NCBI RefSeq assembly: GCF_000196795.1
Contig: NC_014259.1
Span: forward strand, 3,596,001-3,660,000
Source: Acinetobacter oleivorans DR1
GTDB lineage: Bacteria > Pseudomonadota > Gammaproteobacteria > Pseudomonadales > Moraxellaceae
Direction of reading: 5' to 3'
DNA length: 64,000 bases
Position numbers and translations under genes: made by a program. A model generated the notes under the pieces. The model saw nothing but the letters and a program-made list of their open reading frames with translations. It was not told the DNA's origin and did no database searches. Positions 8,662 through 17,508 of the stretch are shown here, one piece after another (positions within the stretch are counted from its first letter, which is position 1; each line of letters begins with the position of its first letter).

Positions 8662-9897
8662 TTATCCCTGTGTACGCAAAATCTCTTGACGCTGTGTGAC
8701 TTTTTTCTGCCACTGTTCAGCACGACGAGTTCTATCGGCGACTTGACCGACTAACTGTCCACATGCAGCATCAATATCATCACCACGTGTTTGACGAATC
8801 GTACACACAAATCCAGCATCAGACAAAGTTTTTTGGAACGAGATAATTCGATTTCGGCTCGAGCGACCATATGGTGCATGCGGGAACGGGTTAAATGGAA
8901 TTAAATTAATTTTACTTGGTAAGTTTTTTAATAATTTAATCATTTGCTGTGCATGTTCAGGCTGATCATTTACACCCTCTAACATCACATATTCAATAGT
9001 CACATGTTTACGCGTACTTTCATTACCATCTTTAGCAATATAACGCTGACATGCTGCAATCAACTGAGCCAATGGATATTTTTTATTAATTGGCACTAGT
9101 TCATTACGTAATTCATCGTTTGGTGCATGTAAAGAAATTGCTAAAGCAACATCAATGTCTTTTGCAAGTTGATCAATTTTAGGTACAACACCTGATGTTG
9201 ATAAAGTCACACGACGCTTAGACATGCCATAAGCAAAGTCATCAAGCATGATCTGCATTGAGCTTAATACGGCATCATAATTGAGCAATGGTTCACCCAT
9301 CCCCATCATCACAACATTGGTCACTGAACGCTCACGCTCGGCAACTGGCACTTCTTCCATATAAGAATAGTTTGCCATCCAAAGTTGTCCAATGATTTCA
9401 TCTGGCGTTAAATCACGTTGGAAACCTTGTTTGCCTGTTGAACAAAATGAGCAGTCTAATGCACAACCGACTTGTGACGAAATACACAAAGTCTTGCGCA
9501 AGCCTGTTTTATCTTCGGCAGGAATTAATACAGTTTCAACTAAAGAACCTGCACCATCACCCACACGAAAAACCCACTTACGTGTACCATCTTTTGAATA
9601 ATGACGGTGAACCACTTCAGGAGCTTTGATTTCACAAATCTGTTCAAGCTTCGCGCGCAATTTCCCTGAAATATTGGTCATTTCAGCAAAATCAGTAATG
9701 AAGTATTGATGTATCCATTTCATGACCTGACCGGCACGAAACTTTTTCTCGCCAATATCTTCAAAGAATTTTTCTAATTCAGTACGAGACATGCCGAGTA
9801 AATTCACTTTATTTTCGGCAGCAGGAATTACCAGCTTGGACGAAGATTGCTGCTGTCCATCAAGATTTTCAGATGAAACGACCTCTGCAGAACTCAT
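8662..9897 (-). CDS. rlmN: Dual-specificity RNA methyltransferase RlmN
   Basis: This radical-SAM enzyme methylates C2 of adenine in 23S rRNA (A2503) and in some tRNAs (A37). The radical-SAM cluster motif is CALDCSFC at residues 145-152, and a GEP-type motif (MGMGEPLLN) follows. A C-terminal Cys in DAACGQL is consistent with the methyl-transfer cysteine. The 411 residues include about 30 polar residues at the N-terminus before the conserved region, slightly longer than usual. It heads the rlmN-pilF-rodZ-ispG-hisS block and lies downstream of the ndk terminator. Confidence 0.97.
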   Translation of the reverse strand: MSSAEVVSSENLDGQQQSSSKLVIPAAENKVNLLGMSRTELEKFFEDIGEKKFRAGQVMKWIHQYFITDFAEMTNISGKLRAKLEQICEIKAPEVVHRHYSKDGTRKWVFRVGDGAGSLVETVLIPAEDKTGLRKTLCISSQVGCALDCSFCSTGKQGFQRDLTPDEIIGQLWMANYSYMEEVPVAERERSVTNVVMMGMGEPLLNYDAVLSSMQIMLDDFAYGMSKRRVTLSTSGVVPKIDQLAKDIDVALAISLHAPNDELRNELVPINKKYPLAQLIAACQRYIAKDGNESTRKHVTIEYVMLEGVNDQPEHAQQMIKLLKNLPSKINLIPFNPFPHAPYGRSSRNRIISFQKTLSDAGFVCTIRQTRGDDIDAACGQLVGQVADRTRRAEQWQKKVTQRQEILRTQG

Positions 9898-9974
9898 GTG
9901 TATTTACCTAAACCATGTCAAAAAACTGAAGATATTGTTCAAGAATCAAACAATATTCTCTTGAGAGAATAAAA

Positions 9975-10008
9975 AAACCAGATAAGTAGTATACCACTTA
10001 TCTGGTTT
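9975..10008 (-). terminator. Rho-independent terminator of ndk
   Basis: A perfect 13-bp stem (9975-9987 with 9996-10008) closes an 8-nt loop and is followed on the minus strand by a T tract. It lies 12 bp after the ndk stop and separates ndk from rlmN. Confidence 0.93.
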
Positions 10009-10020
10009 GAATGCTTTCGA

Positions 10021-10452
10021 TTAACGAGTGCGTGGGCAGATCTCGTTGTCAGCAAAGAAGTAAGCAATTTCACGCTCTGCAGAAGCAACTGAGTCAGAAC
10101 CGTGAGCAGCATTTTCGTCGATGCTTACAGCAAAGTCAGCACGAATAGTGCCAGGAGCAGCTTCTTTAGGGTTTGTAGCACCTAAGATTTCACGGTGTGC
10201 AAGAACTGCATTTTCGCCTTCAAGAACAGATACTACAACTGGACCAGAAGTCATGAATGCAACTAAGTCACCAAAGAAACCACGTTCTTTATGCTCAGCA
10301 TAGAAACCTTCAGCATCAGCTTGAGAAAGGTGTTTCATTTTAGTCGCAACAATTTTTAAACCCGCTTTTTCAAAACGAGCAAAAATATCACCGATGTGGT
10401 TTTTAGAAACTGCATCAGGTTTTACGATAGACAAAGTACGTTCAATAGCCAT
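10021..10452 (-). CDS. ndk: Nucleoside diphosphate kinase
   Basis: Ndk transfers the terminal phosphate of NTPs to NDPs through a phospho-histidine. The 143 residues begin MAIERTLSIVKPDAV, and the active-site His is at 117 in the NAAHGSDS motif. The frame is open further upstream to 10500. I chose ATG 10452 because AGGAG lies 8 nt before it and the length then matches the family. The gene has its own strong terminator. Confidence 0.98.
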   Translation of the reverse strand: MAIERTLSIVKPDAVSKNHIGDIFARFEKAGLKIVATKMKHLSQADAEGFYAEHKERGFFGDLVAFMTSGPVVVSVLEGENAVLAHREILGATNPKEAAPGTIRADFAVSIDENAAHGSDSVASAEREIAYFFADNEICPRTR

Positions 10453-10565
10453 GAGTGGCTCCTTTATTTTAAAATTTAAACATTGAAAAATTTGCCGCAT
10501 TATACCGATGTCATAGGCAATAATCAGCTTTGAATGTGTAAAAGTTGCGATTTTTTCTACTGTTT

Positions 10566-10766
10566 TTAGCGAACTTCGTCTATCCAGGCCATTTGAATCC
10601 CTTCTAGCAATCCTTCTGTCGATTTATTTGGGTCATCATTGAAGTCTGGTAATGCGCACACCCATGCATGTAAATCGGTAAAACGAATCCATTGCGGATC
10701 AACTTCTGGATGTGCTTCTGACAATTCAATGGCAATATCAATCGTATCTGTCCAACGTAAGCCCAT
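10566..10766 (-). CDS. iscX: Fe-S cluster assembly protein IscX
   Basis: The 66 residues with LRWTDTIDIAIELSE, DPQWIRFTDLHAWV and LPDFNDDP are typical of IscX/YfhJ, a small acidic protein that binds IscS and modulates Fe-S assembly. In many bacteria iscX ends the isc operon. Here it stands alone between ndk and a PAP2 phosphatase, with no isc genes in the window. Both the family length and the C-terminal 'IQMAWIDEVR' are intact. Confidence 0.93.
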   Translation of the reverse strand: MGLRWTDTIDIAIELSEAHPEVDPQWIRFTDLHAWVCALPDFNDDPNKSTEGLLEGIQMAWIDEVR

Positions 10767-10865
10767 AGCGGCTCCTATCTGTTTAATCTGCTAAATCACG
10801 AACTGTGTACTTTAGCAAATCCACAAACCTAATCGATAGCTTAAGCTGATAAAAATTACCGATAC

Positions 10866-11417
10866 TTATAAAGCGATATTCAATAGTGGAGCCATAAAGA
10901 TAATCATACCCGCGACCGCCGCGCCAATAAGTGCACCGACAATCACATCACTTGGGTAATGAAGACCAAGCACCATACGAGACAAGGCTACAAGCACCAT
11001 GAAAGGAAACATCGCCGCAAGCAAAGCGGGCTGGATATAACCCAACACAATTGTCACCATCACTGCATGAAGTGTATGACCCGATGGAAAGCTAAAATGA
11101 TCAAGTGGTCTCTCACCGAGCACAATCACCTGATGCACTTGATAAGGACGAGGCCGTGTTGTCTTATGTTTTAAAAATTTATAGATTGCCGTGCCAATAG
11201 AACCACCTAATAACAAGTAGATGATTTGTAGGCTATAGGTGATGCCTTGCATCCCCCACACGATTGCCAGCATTAGATACCAAAATGGACCGTCACCCAC
11301 ACGACTGATGATTTTGAAGAAAAGGGCAACACGCTGTGAGTGAGAGAAATTGTTAAGATATAAACAGCCTCTTAAATCTAAATCGAGTATTTTTATTTTT
11401 GCATTCTTAAATTTCAT
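10866..11417 (-). CDS. PAP2-family membrane phosphatase
   Basis: About 183 residues with several membrane segments carry the three PAP2 motifs: K-x6-RP (KHKTTRPRP), PSGH (FPSGHTLHAV) and SR-x5-H-x3-D (SRMVLGLHYPSD). Such enzymes remove phosphate from lipid phosphates or undecaprenyl diphosphate. The frame has an ATG at 11423, but AGGAG is better spaced (7 nt) for ATG 11417. It follows the GT4 glycosyltransferase by about 24 bp, so the two are probably co-transcribed. A shared role in a lipid-linked glycoconjugate is inferred only. Confidence 0.88.
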   Translation of the reverse strand: MKFKNAKIKILDLDLRGCLYLNNFSHSQRVALFFKIISRVGDGPFWYLMLAIVWGMQGITYSLQIIYLLLGGSIGTAIYKFLKHKTTRPRPYQVHQVIVLGERPLDHFSFPSGHTLHAVMVTIVLGYIQPALLAAMFPFMVLVALSRMVLGLHYPSDVIVGALIGAAVAGMIIFMAPLLNIAL

Positions 11418-11441
11418 GGTCATTCTCCTATTTTAGGATAC

Positions 11442-12749
11442 TTAGGTGAAGTCCACCGAGGGCTCCTTCACTACCTGATAAAATGCCTGCTCCAATTGCT
11501 GAACCGGAAGTTGCCAACCGCTTTGCTGTACTTTATGACAGGCTTGCACGCCCATTTCTCTAAGTTGTTGTACTGAAGGAAGCTGATAAATTTGTTGTAT
11601 AAAGTGGCTTTTTTGTCCAAGTGGGCTTAACCAGCCATTCACACCATGGGTTAAGTATTGATGTGCACATGCATAATCATACGCTATAACTGGTAAACCG
11701 CTTGCCATTGCCTCTAAAACTACGTTACCAAACGTTTCAACTTGACTCGCAAATACGAATACGTCTGCACTTGCATATGCAGCAGCCAAATCTTGACCTC
11801 TCAGACTTCCGGTAAAGATAACACCCTTCGCTTCAGGTAATGACTTTAAACGAGCAAAATCCGGGCCATCTCCCACAATAACCAATTTCGTTTTGTGGGG
11901 CTGAACAGTTTGTAAGTTGGCATAACTATCAATGAGCACTTGCACTTCTTTTTCTGGCGACAAACGCCCCACATAAAGCATAACGCGAGTATTCTCATCG
12001 GCATCCCATTGCTTTCGCAAATTTTCAGAGCGATGCTTTGGTGTAAATCTCGCTGTGTCTACGCCGCGTCCAACAACAACCAGCGGGCAAGTAATGCCAA
12101 AACCGCGTAATGCTTCTTGTGTATCTTTACTTGGCACACAAGTTACTTGAGTATTGTTGTGAAACCAGCACAGGTATTTTTGAATCGGTTTAACCAAAAA
12201 AGCCAAATCGAAGAATCGACTAAAATCTTGAAATGGCGAATGAAAGCCACTAGAAACCGGAATAGCTTTTGCCTTAGCAGCTTGCATGGCAGTTAAACCT
12301 AACGGTCCTTCGGTCACAATATGAACCACATCAGGTACAAACTTTTCAAAAGCTTTCGATACTTTTAAATATTGTGGCCAACCAAATTGCAAAGTCGGAT
12401 ATTTGGGAATCGCCTGCGACATCACCAGACATTCTTGCTCTGGCGTAAAGTCATGGCATTTTGCTTTTTGCTCTGGACGAATCAGTAAAATCTTATGCCC
12501 CTGTTTTTGTAAACCTTGGCATAGTTGTAATAATGAAAGTGCCACACCATTAATTTCAGGTGGCCAAGTTTCCGTTACAATCGCAATTTTTAAACGTGGG
12601 CGCACCAAATCATGCAATGAGTGCGTATTAGATAGCTGCTGCTTTTGTTTAAAAAAGAATTGGAAGCTTTCAGGAAGTTGCTGTTGTTTTAATAGTGCTG
12701 TCGCGTATGAGCTTTGCATAGCGCCATCCATCAGTGTATTTATTTTCAT
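11442..12749 (-). CDS. GT4-family glycosyltransferase (mannosyltransferase-like)
   Basis: The 435 residues have a GT-B fold. The N-terminal domain begins near residue 52 (KIAIVTETWPPEINGVA). The C-terminal nucleotide-sugar domain contains GRLSPEKEV and the motif ETFGNVVLEAMASG. The pattern resembles GDP-mannose-dependent alpha-mannosyltransferases acting on lipids, but the donor cannot be read from sequence. About 50 residues precede the conserved start, so an internal Met is possible. It is followed by a PAP2 phosphatase, probably in the same transcript. Confidence 0.83.
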   Translation of the reverse strand: MKINTLMDGAMQSSYATALLKQQQLPESFQFFFKQKQQLSNTHSLHDLVRPRLKIAIVTETWPPEINGVALSLLQLCQGLQKQGHKILLIRPEQKAKCHDFTPEQECLVMSQAIPKYPTLQFGWPQYLKVSKAFEKFVPDVVHIVTEGPLGLTAMQAAKAKAIPVSSGFHSPFQDFSRFFDLAFLVKPIQKYLCWFHNNTQVTCVPSKDTQEALRGFGITCPLVVVGRGVDTARFTPKHRSENLRKQWDADENTRVMLYVGRLSPEKEVQVLIDSYANLQTVQPHKTKLVIVGDGPDFARLKSLPEAKGVIFTGSLRGQDLAAAYASADVFVFASQVETFGNVVLEAMASGLPVIAYDYACAHQYLTHGVNGWLSPLGQKSHFIQQIYQLPSVQQLREMGVQACHKVQQSGWQLPVQQLEQAFYQVVKEPSVDFT

Positions 12750-12821
12750 GCTTAAAGATTAAGCAGTTTTTTTGACATTTTGATGATAAATGCGTGACAG
12801 TTTACTGACATGAAAAATAAA

Positions 12822-12849
12822 AAAAGCACACTGATAACAGCATGCTTTT
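12822..12849 (-). terminator. Terminator of prc
   Basis: A 9-bp stem including two G-T pairs (12822-12830 with 12841-12849) closes a 10-nt loop and ends in a T run on the minus strand. It lies about 20 bp after the prc stop. Confidence 0.75.
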
Positions 12850-12869
12850 CTATTAAGACCTAGTAATAC

Positions 12870-15053
12870 TTAGCGATTTTGCAATTTTGCATAGTCCATG
12901 AGTACATTTGCAGCTTCAGTCACAAAAGTTTCTTCCTCTGGTAACGCTGGACGTTGCGATGCTTTCATTTTAGCGCGAGATTCAGCTAGAGCATCTAATG
13001 AAGCTTGATAACTTTCCCAGTTTGCAAAAGGCTTTTGACCAGTTGCAGCACGGCGTTCATTTTCTGCATCTAAAGTTTGTTTCTCTAAACCAAGTAATTC
13101 TGCACGGCGTTTATCAATATCAAGCACCACTTGTTTCTGATCACTCGTAACTTTGGCAATCGCGGTACGTTTATTTAGATATTTAAACTGGGCATCATTA
13201 GCAACACGTTGTTCAGAGAATTGAGACAACTTGGCCACATAAGGTTGCACAGAGCCTTCACGTTTAAATGGCGCTGTAGGAATTGTGTCCCACTTCAACG
13301 CATTCTTCGATTTACGCTCACCAAACTCTTCGTTATAGATATCGACGAGTTTAATGTCTGGCACTACACCTTTATTTTGCGTACTACCACCTGTAATACG
13401 GTAGAACTTACGCTGAGTTAAAGTCGCTTGACCGTATGCCAGAGTATCAAGTTGCACCTGAGCTGTACCCTTACCAGTCGTTGTACTACCAATAATAATA
13501 CCGCGCTCATAGTCTTGGATTGCAGCAGAGTAAATCTCACTTGCAGATGCCGATGCCAAGTTCACCATTACAGCGAGTGGACCTGTGTAAACTTGCTGAC
13601 CACCATCGTTGTCTTCAAAAACACTTACGTTGCCATTGCCATCACGAATTTGAACCACTGGACCTGACTTAATCACTTGACCCAGCATACGTGCAACTTC
13701 TTCTAATGAACCACCTGGGTCATTACGCAAGTCGATAATAATACCTTCTACTTTCTTCGCTTTTAACGCTTCAAAAGCATTGGCAGTATCTTCAGAAACT
13801 GAACGGTATTGTTGACCCGCACGACGTGAACGATAGTCAAAATAGAATGATGGAATTTCAATTACGCCCAACACATGCTTTTTACCATCACGTGTCACTT
13901 CAACTGTACGTGAACGAACACCAGCATCTTCTTCTTGAATCACATCACGCACTAAGGTCACATTACGTGCTTGACTCATTGATGCGCCAGCACCAAGAAG
14001 TTTTAACGTAACTTTAGTTCCGCGCTTACCACGAATGAGTCCAACAATTTCAGAACTTGTCCAACCAACCACATCAATCATTTTCTCGCCTTCTTGGGCG
14101 ACACCAACGATTCGATCTCCTGATTTCACTTGACCAGACTTACTTGCAGGACCACCTTCTACAATGGTTTCAATCTTGGTGTAATCTTCATTGCCACGCT
14201 CTGGACGAATCGACACACCAATACCTTCAAGCTGCAAGGTGGTTTGGCGATTCAATTCTATCGCATCGATTGGCGGGTAATAGTTACTGTGTGGATCATA
14301 AGTCGCCAACATGGCGTTCAATGTTTTGTCCAACACATCATCGCTTTTCACACGACTAATTCTTTCAAGTTGACGCGTATAACGTTTAGTTAAGGTCTGA
14401 GCTGGTGTTAAATCTTCTGGGCCAGTTAAATCTTGACCATCAGCAAGTGAAGGATTTTCTTTAAGCGCTTTTTGTTTCGCTTGCTCTTCTTCACGGCTAA
14501 TCGTTAAATTGATTAACTGTGAAACCAACATTTTACGCCAGTGATTTTGTTGCTCAGCAGACGTTTTAAAATACGGCGCTTTTTCACGATCAACTTCAAT
14601 ATAGCTATTTGGCTGTTTTAAATTTTGCTGCTGTTTCAGCTCGGCCAACATGAACTCATAAAATTGTTTTAAGCGTTCGCGATATTGCTGGTGAATGGCA
14701 AACGGTCCAGTCAAATTCCCCGCTTTTAAAGAAGCACCAAAATTTGAACCATATAGTTTTTTATAATTTTGAACTTCAGCGTCTAAAAATAGAGAGTGAT
14801 CCGGATCAAGACTATCTAAATACATATCAAGAATACGATTTGATGTCGTCGCATCCAGACGCATATTCAAATAATGTTGGCGATCAACTAAAGTTGCCAG
14901 TTGGCGAGCCACCAAAGCCTGTTCTTGCGTTGGCTGGATCGATTGAGAAACCACAGCAGTATTGGTTGCTGCTCTCGCTTCATTCATCGTATGAGTGAAG
15001 AATAAACCGCCAGTCGCGATCGCTACTGCACAAGCTATAGTTTGAAGTTTCAT
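12870..15053 (-). CDS. prc: Carboxy-terminal processing (tail-specific) protease Prc
   Basis: Prc is a periplasmic serine protease that trims the C-termini of envelope proteins and degrades tagged ones. The 727 residues have a signal peptide (about 1-29), an N-terminal helical domain, a PDZ domain (about 270-355) and an S41 catalytic domain. Ser505 in SASASEIYSA and Lys528 in TTGKGTAQ form the Ser-Lys dyad. A DUF3340-like C-terminal region follows. Length and order match E. coli Prc. The gene is divergent from nagZ. Confidence 0.95.
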   Translation of the reverse strand: MKLQTIACAVAIATGGLFFTHTMNEARAATNTAVVSQSIQPTQEQALVARQLATLVDRQHYLNMRLDATTSNRILDMYLDSLDPDHSLFLDAEVQNYKKLYGSNFGASLKAGNLTGPFAIHQQYRERLKQFYEFMLAELKQQQNLKQPNSYIEVDREKAPYFKTSAEQQNHWRKMLVSQLINLTISREEEQAKQKALKENPSLADGQDLTGPEDLTPAQTLTKRYTRQLERISRVKSDDVLDKTLNAMLATYDPHSNYYPPIDAIELNRQTTLQLEGIGVSIRPERGNEDYTKIETIVEGGPASKSGQVKSGDRIVGVAQEGEKMIDVVGWTSSEIVGLIRGKRGTKVTLKLLGAGASMSQARNVTLVRDVIQEEDAGVRSRTVEVTRDGKKHVLGVIEIPSFYFDYRSRRAGQQYRSVSEDTANAFEALKAKKVEGIIIDLRNDPGGSLEEVARMLGQVIKSGPVVQIRDGNGNVSVFEDNDGGQQVYTGPLAVMVNLASASASEIYSAAIQDYERGIIIGSTTTGKGTAQVQLDTLAYGQATLTQRKFYRITGGSTQNKGVVPDIKLVDIYNEEFGERKSKNALKWDTIPTAPFKREGSVQPYVAKLSQFSEQRVANDAQFKYLNKRTAIAKVTSDQKQVVLDIDKRRAELLGLEKQTLDAENERRAATGQKPFANWESYQASLDALAESRAKMKASQRPALPEEETFVTEAANVLMDYAKLQNR

Positions 15054-15245
15054 AAATTTTTAATACTTCCTTGGGTGTTCCTATCTTACACGCTCTGTTT
15101 TCGATATGAACTAAGCAGATTCAAAATCTTAACCAACTAAATTGTTTATACCGTGTAGTTTTATCATATTCTGTACTGACAAAATGTAGCAAAACATTGC
15201 AAAATTCGCTTATTGTTTTTCAATCAAAATTCAAATGGAACCAAT

Positions 15246-16265
15246 ATGATTGGCGCATTGATGCTGGACATCGCCGGCACAGAACTTACTCAAGAAGATA
15301 TTGAACTATTACGCGCTCCGCAAGTCGGTGGCATGATTTTATTTGCACGAAATATTGAATCTCCACAACAAGTCCGTGCCTTAACGGACCACATGCGTCA
15401 AATTCGTCCAGATATTTTAATTGCTGTCGACCAAGAAGGTGGGCGAGTTCAGCGCCTAAGATCAGGTTTTACCTTATTACCGGCCATGGGTCGTTTTGGT
15501 GACCTCTATATTACTCAACCTCAAAAAGCACTTGAACTAGCTGAACAGTGCGGCTGGCTCATGGCAACTGAAGTCTTGGCTGTAGGTATCGATTTTAGTT
15601 TTGCGCCTGTTTTAGACCTCAATGCAATTAGTGATGTGATCGGTGACCGTGGTTTCTCTAAAAATATTGAGGATATTGCCCCACTTGCAGGCGCGTTTAT
15701 GCAAGGCATGAAAAAAGCTGGAATGGCAAACACGGGCAAACACTTTCCCGGTCACGGTTCCGTAAAAGCCGACTCTCATGTTGCAGCTGCAATCGATAGC
15801 CGTAGCTATGACGAAATTTACAACCATGACATGCAAAGCTTCATTAAGCTTATGCCTCAGCTTGATGCGCTCATGCCTGCACATGTGATTTATGATCAGA
15901 TCGATCCAAATCCAGCAGGTTTTTCACCGTTCTGGATTCAAGAAGTTCTACGCAACCGTTTGAAGTTTGATGGTGTACTTTTCTCTGATGACTTAAGCAT
16001 GCAAGCTGCATGTGTAGCAGGTGGCGCAGATGCACGTATTCAAGCTGCTTTAACTGCTGGTTGTGATATGGGACTTGTGTGTAACGACCGTAGTGCAGCA
16101 TGTACAGCTCTCGAAGGTATTGCAAACCTAGAGCTACCAAACCAAGAACGCCTTGAACGAATGCGTGGTCAAATTCCACAAATTCAGATTGGTGAAACCT
16201 TATCGCTTGGCGACGAGTGGCAAGCTGTCAAAACAGCCATTGAAGAGTTTAAAAATTCGATCTAA
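15246..16265 (+). CDS. nagZ: Beta-N-acetylhexosaminidase NagZ
   Basis: This is a cytoplasmic GH3 enzyme that removes N-acetylglucosamine from anhydro-muropeptides during peptidoglycan recycling. The 339 residues contain VDQEGGRVQRL, APVLDLN and the loop KHFPGHGSVKADSH that holds the general acid/base His of the family. ATG 15246 was preferred over an in-frame upstream codon at 15213. It matches the usual N-terminus (MIGALMLDIAG) and has GGA about 8 nt upstream. A structured repeat element follows directly. Confidence 0.95.
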   Translation: MIGALMLDIAGTELTQEDIELLRAPQVGGMILFARNIESPQQVRALTDHMRQIRPDILIAVDQEGGRVQRLRSGFTLLPAMGRFGDLYITQPQKALELAEQCGWLMATEVLAVGIDFSFAPVLDLNAISDVIGDRGFSKNIEDIAPLAGAFMQGMKKAGMANTGKHFPGHGSVKADSHVAAAIDSRSYDEIYNHDMQSFIKLMPQLDALMPAHVIYDQIDPNPAGFSPFWIQEVLRNRLKFDGVLFSDDLSMQAACVAGGADARIQAALTAGCDMGLVCNDRSAACTALEGIANLELPNQERLERMRGQIPQIQIGETLSLGDEWQAVKTAIEEFKNSI

Positions 16266-16293
16266 ATTATGAATACGTAGGAGCGTCATCTGC

Positions 16294-16456
16294 AACCTGA
16301 GCAATGCAAAAGCGTTAGCGCTTTCGCATTGCGCAAGACAAACGAAGTGCGTAGCATTTACTAAAGCATAGCTTTCGTTTTACGGTACGGCAAAGATAAT
16401 TAATCTTTGCTATTCATACCTCAGGTTTTGCCTACTTTTGCCAAAACAAAAGTAGG
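16294..16456 (+). repeat. Structured intergenic element, copy A
   Basis: Outer inverted repeat AACCTGAG (16294-16301) pairs with CTCAGGTT (16420-16427). Inside are a 14-bp stem with one mismatch (16301-16314 with 16319-16332), AAACGAA/TTCGTTT (16340-16346 with 16374-16380) and GCAAAGAT/ATCTTTGC (16390-16397 with 16403-16410). Outside the right arm is a perfect 10-bp hairpin CCTACTTTTG/CAAAAGTAGG (16431-16440 with 16447-16456) with a 6-nt loop. The same layout recurs at 44976-45115. It starts about 28 bp after the nagZ stop and is in the same orientation as nagZ. The 16266-16610 gap otherwise holds only AT-rich sequence before the next gene. Confidence 0.75.
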
Positions 16457-16610
16457 TCGAACCGAAGGTTAATCCCGATATGAAACATTTAAAATAGTAA
16501 AACTCCGTCGTGATGTATTAATCAACTTAAATGACGTAATTTCAATTCAAGATCTTATAGTGCTTAGGCAATGAAGATCACAGAAAAACAATAAATCGAG
16601 CTCAGGACGA

Positions 16611-17453
16611 ATGACACAACAACTTTCAAAACACCGCCATATCTCTTTTACAGCCCATTATACAGGCTATATCTGGTATCAAATGGGGATCTCTCATGAA
16701 GCACTTGCTACAGCCAAAGGCAAATCATTAGCATATTTGGTTCATCCGATAGAGTCTTGGGCAGAGAAATATGTGGGCGGCAGCATGCGCACGACGCTCA
16801 AACAACGCCATACCATGCTTGATCATCACTTAGAACAACTCATTCAAGAAAGTCCTGATTTACAAGTTCTAGAAATAGCATGTGGCCTGTCTCCACGTGG
16901 CTGGTGGTTTAGACAGCATTACCCTTCGATTACCTATCGGGAGCTTGATTTACCCGATATGGCACAAACCAAACAAAATGCGTTACAGCAAATTGAAAAA
17001 AATGCACCTGAAGTTTTATCAGTTGATTTATTTACAGAAGCTTTTGCACAAGCATTTGAAGTATTTGACCCGAACCGCCCATTGGTTGTGATTAGTGAAG
17101 GTTTAATTAATTATTTTGATAAAAATTTATTAAAACAGCTGATTCAATCAATTGCTCACTATGGCACTTCTTTTAAAAAGTTCCATTATTTAACTGACCT
17201 CTACCCTGAACCAGTTAAAAACAAACTTGCCAGTATTATCTGGAATAGCAGTAAGTTATTGAAATTAATGTCTCGAAGCTCGTTTAGTTTTCACTTCAAA
17301 AGTCCCAAAGAAGTTGAAGACTTTTTTAAAGATACAGAGTTCGATCAAGTTAGCGTGGAACAACCACAAATTTTCTTTGGACAAGTTTCTCAAGATAATC
17401 ATGAGCAACATTTAGGTGACTTGGTCTGGACTATTCACGCGCAAATAAAATAA
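16611..17453 (+). CDS. Class I SAM-dependent methyltransferase (leucine-carboxyl-methyltransferase-like)
   Basis: This 280-residue cytoplasmic protein has the SAM-binding motif VLEIACGLSPRG at residues 86-97 and an acidic strand end (YRELDLPDM). VISEGLINYFD is typical of the LCM/PPM1-like family. AGGA lies about 5 nt before ATG 16611. It is monocistronic, bounded by element A upstream and a shared terminator downstream. The substrate is unknown. Confidence 0.82.
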   Translation: MTQQLSKHRHISFTAHYTGYIWYQMGISHEALATAKGKSLAYLVHPIESWAEKYVGGSMRTTLKQRHTMLDHHLEQLIQESPDLQVLEIACGLSPRGWWFRQHYPSITYRELDLPDMAQTKQNALQQIEKNAPEVLSVDLFTEAFAQAFEVFDPNRPLVVISEGLINYFDKNLLKQLIQSIAHYGTSFKKFHYLTDLYPEPVKNKLASIIWNSSKLLKLMSRSSFSFHFKSPKEVEDFFKDTEFDQVSVEQPQIFFGQVSQDNHEQHLGDLVWTIHAQIK

Positions 17454-17465
17454 CCAATATAAAAA

Positions 17466-17494
17466 ATGGAAGCTCGAAATAAACGAGCTTCCAT
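17466..17494. terminator. Bidirectional terminator between convergent genes
   Basis: A perfect 11-bp stem (17466-17476 with 17484-17494) closes a 7-nt loop, with A-rich sequence to the left. It sits between the methyltransferase stop (17453) and the stop of the minus-strand hydrolase (17509). Confidence 0.85.
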
Positions 17495-17508
17495 CTATAA
17501 CTATATTA

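Noticed and set aside
10453..10500. In-frame upstream start for ndk
   Set aside because: The Shine-Dalgarno and the family N-terminus point to ATG 10452.
12403..12762. 119-codon plus-strand frame antisense to the GT4 gene
   Set aside because: The composition is Cys-rich and low-complexity, with no motif; it is a shadow of the glycosyltransferase.
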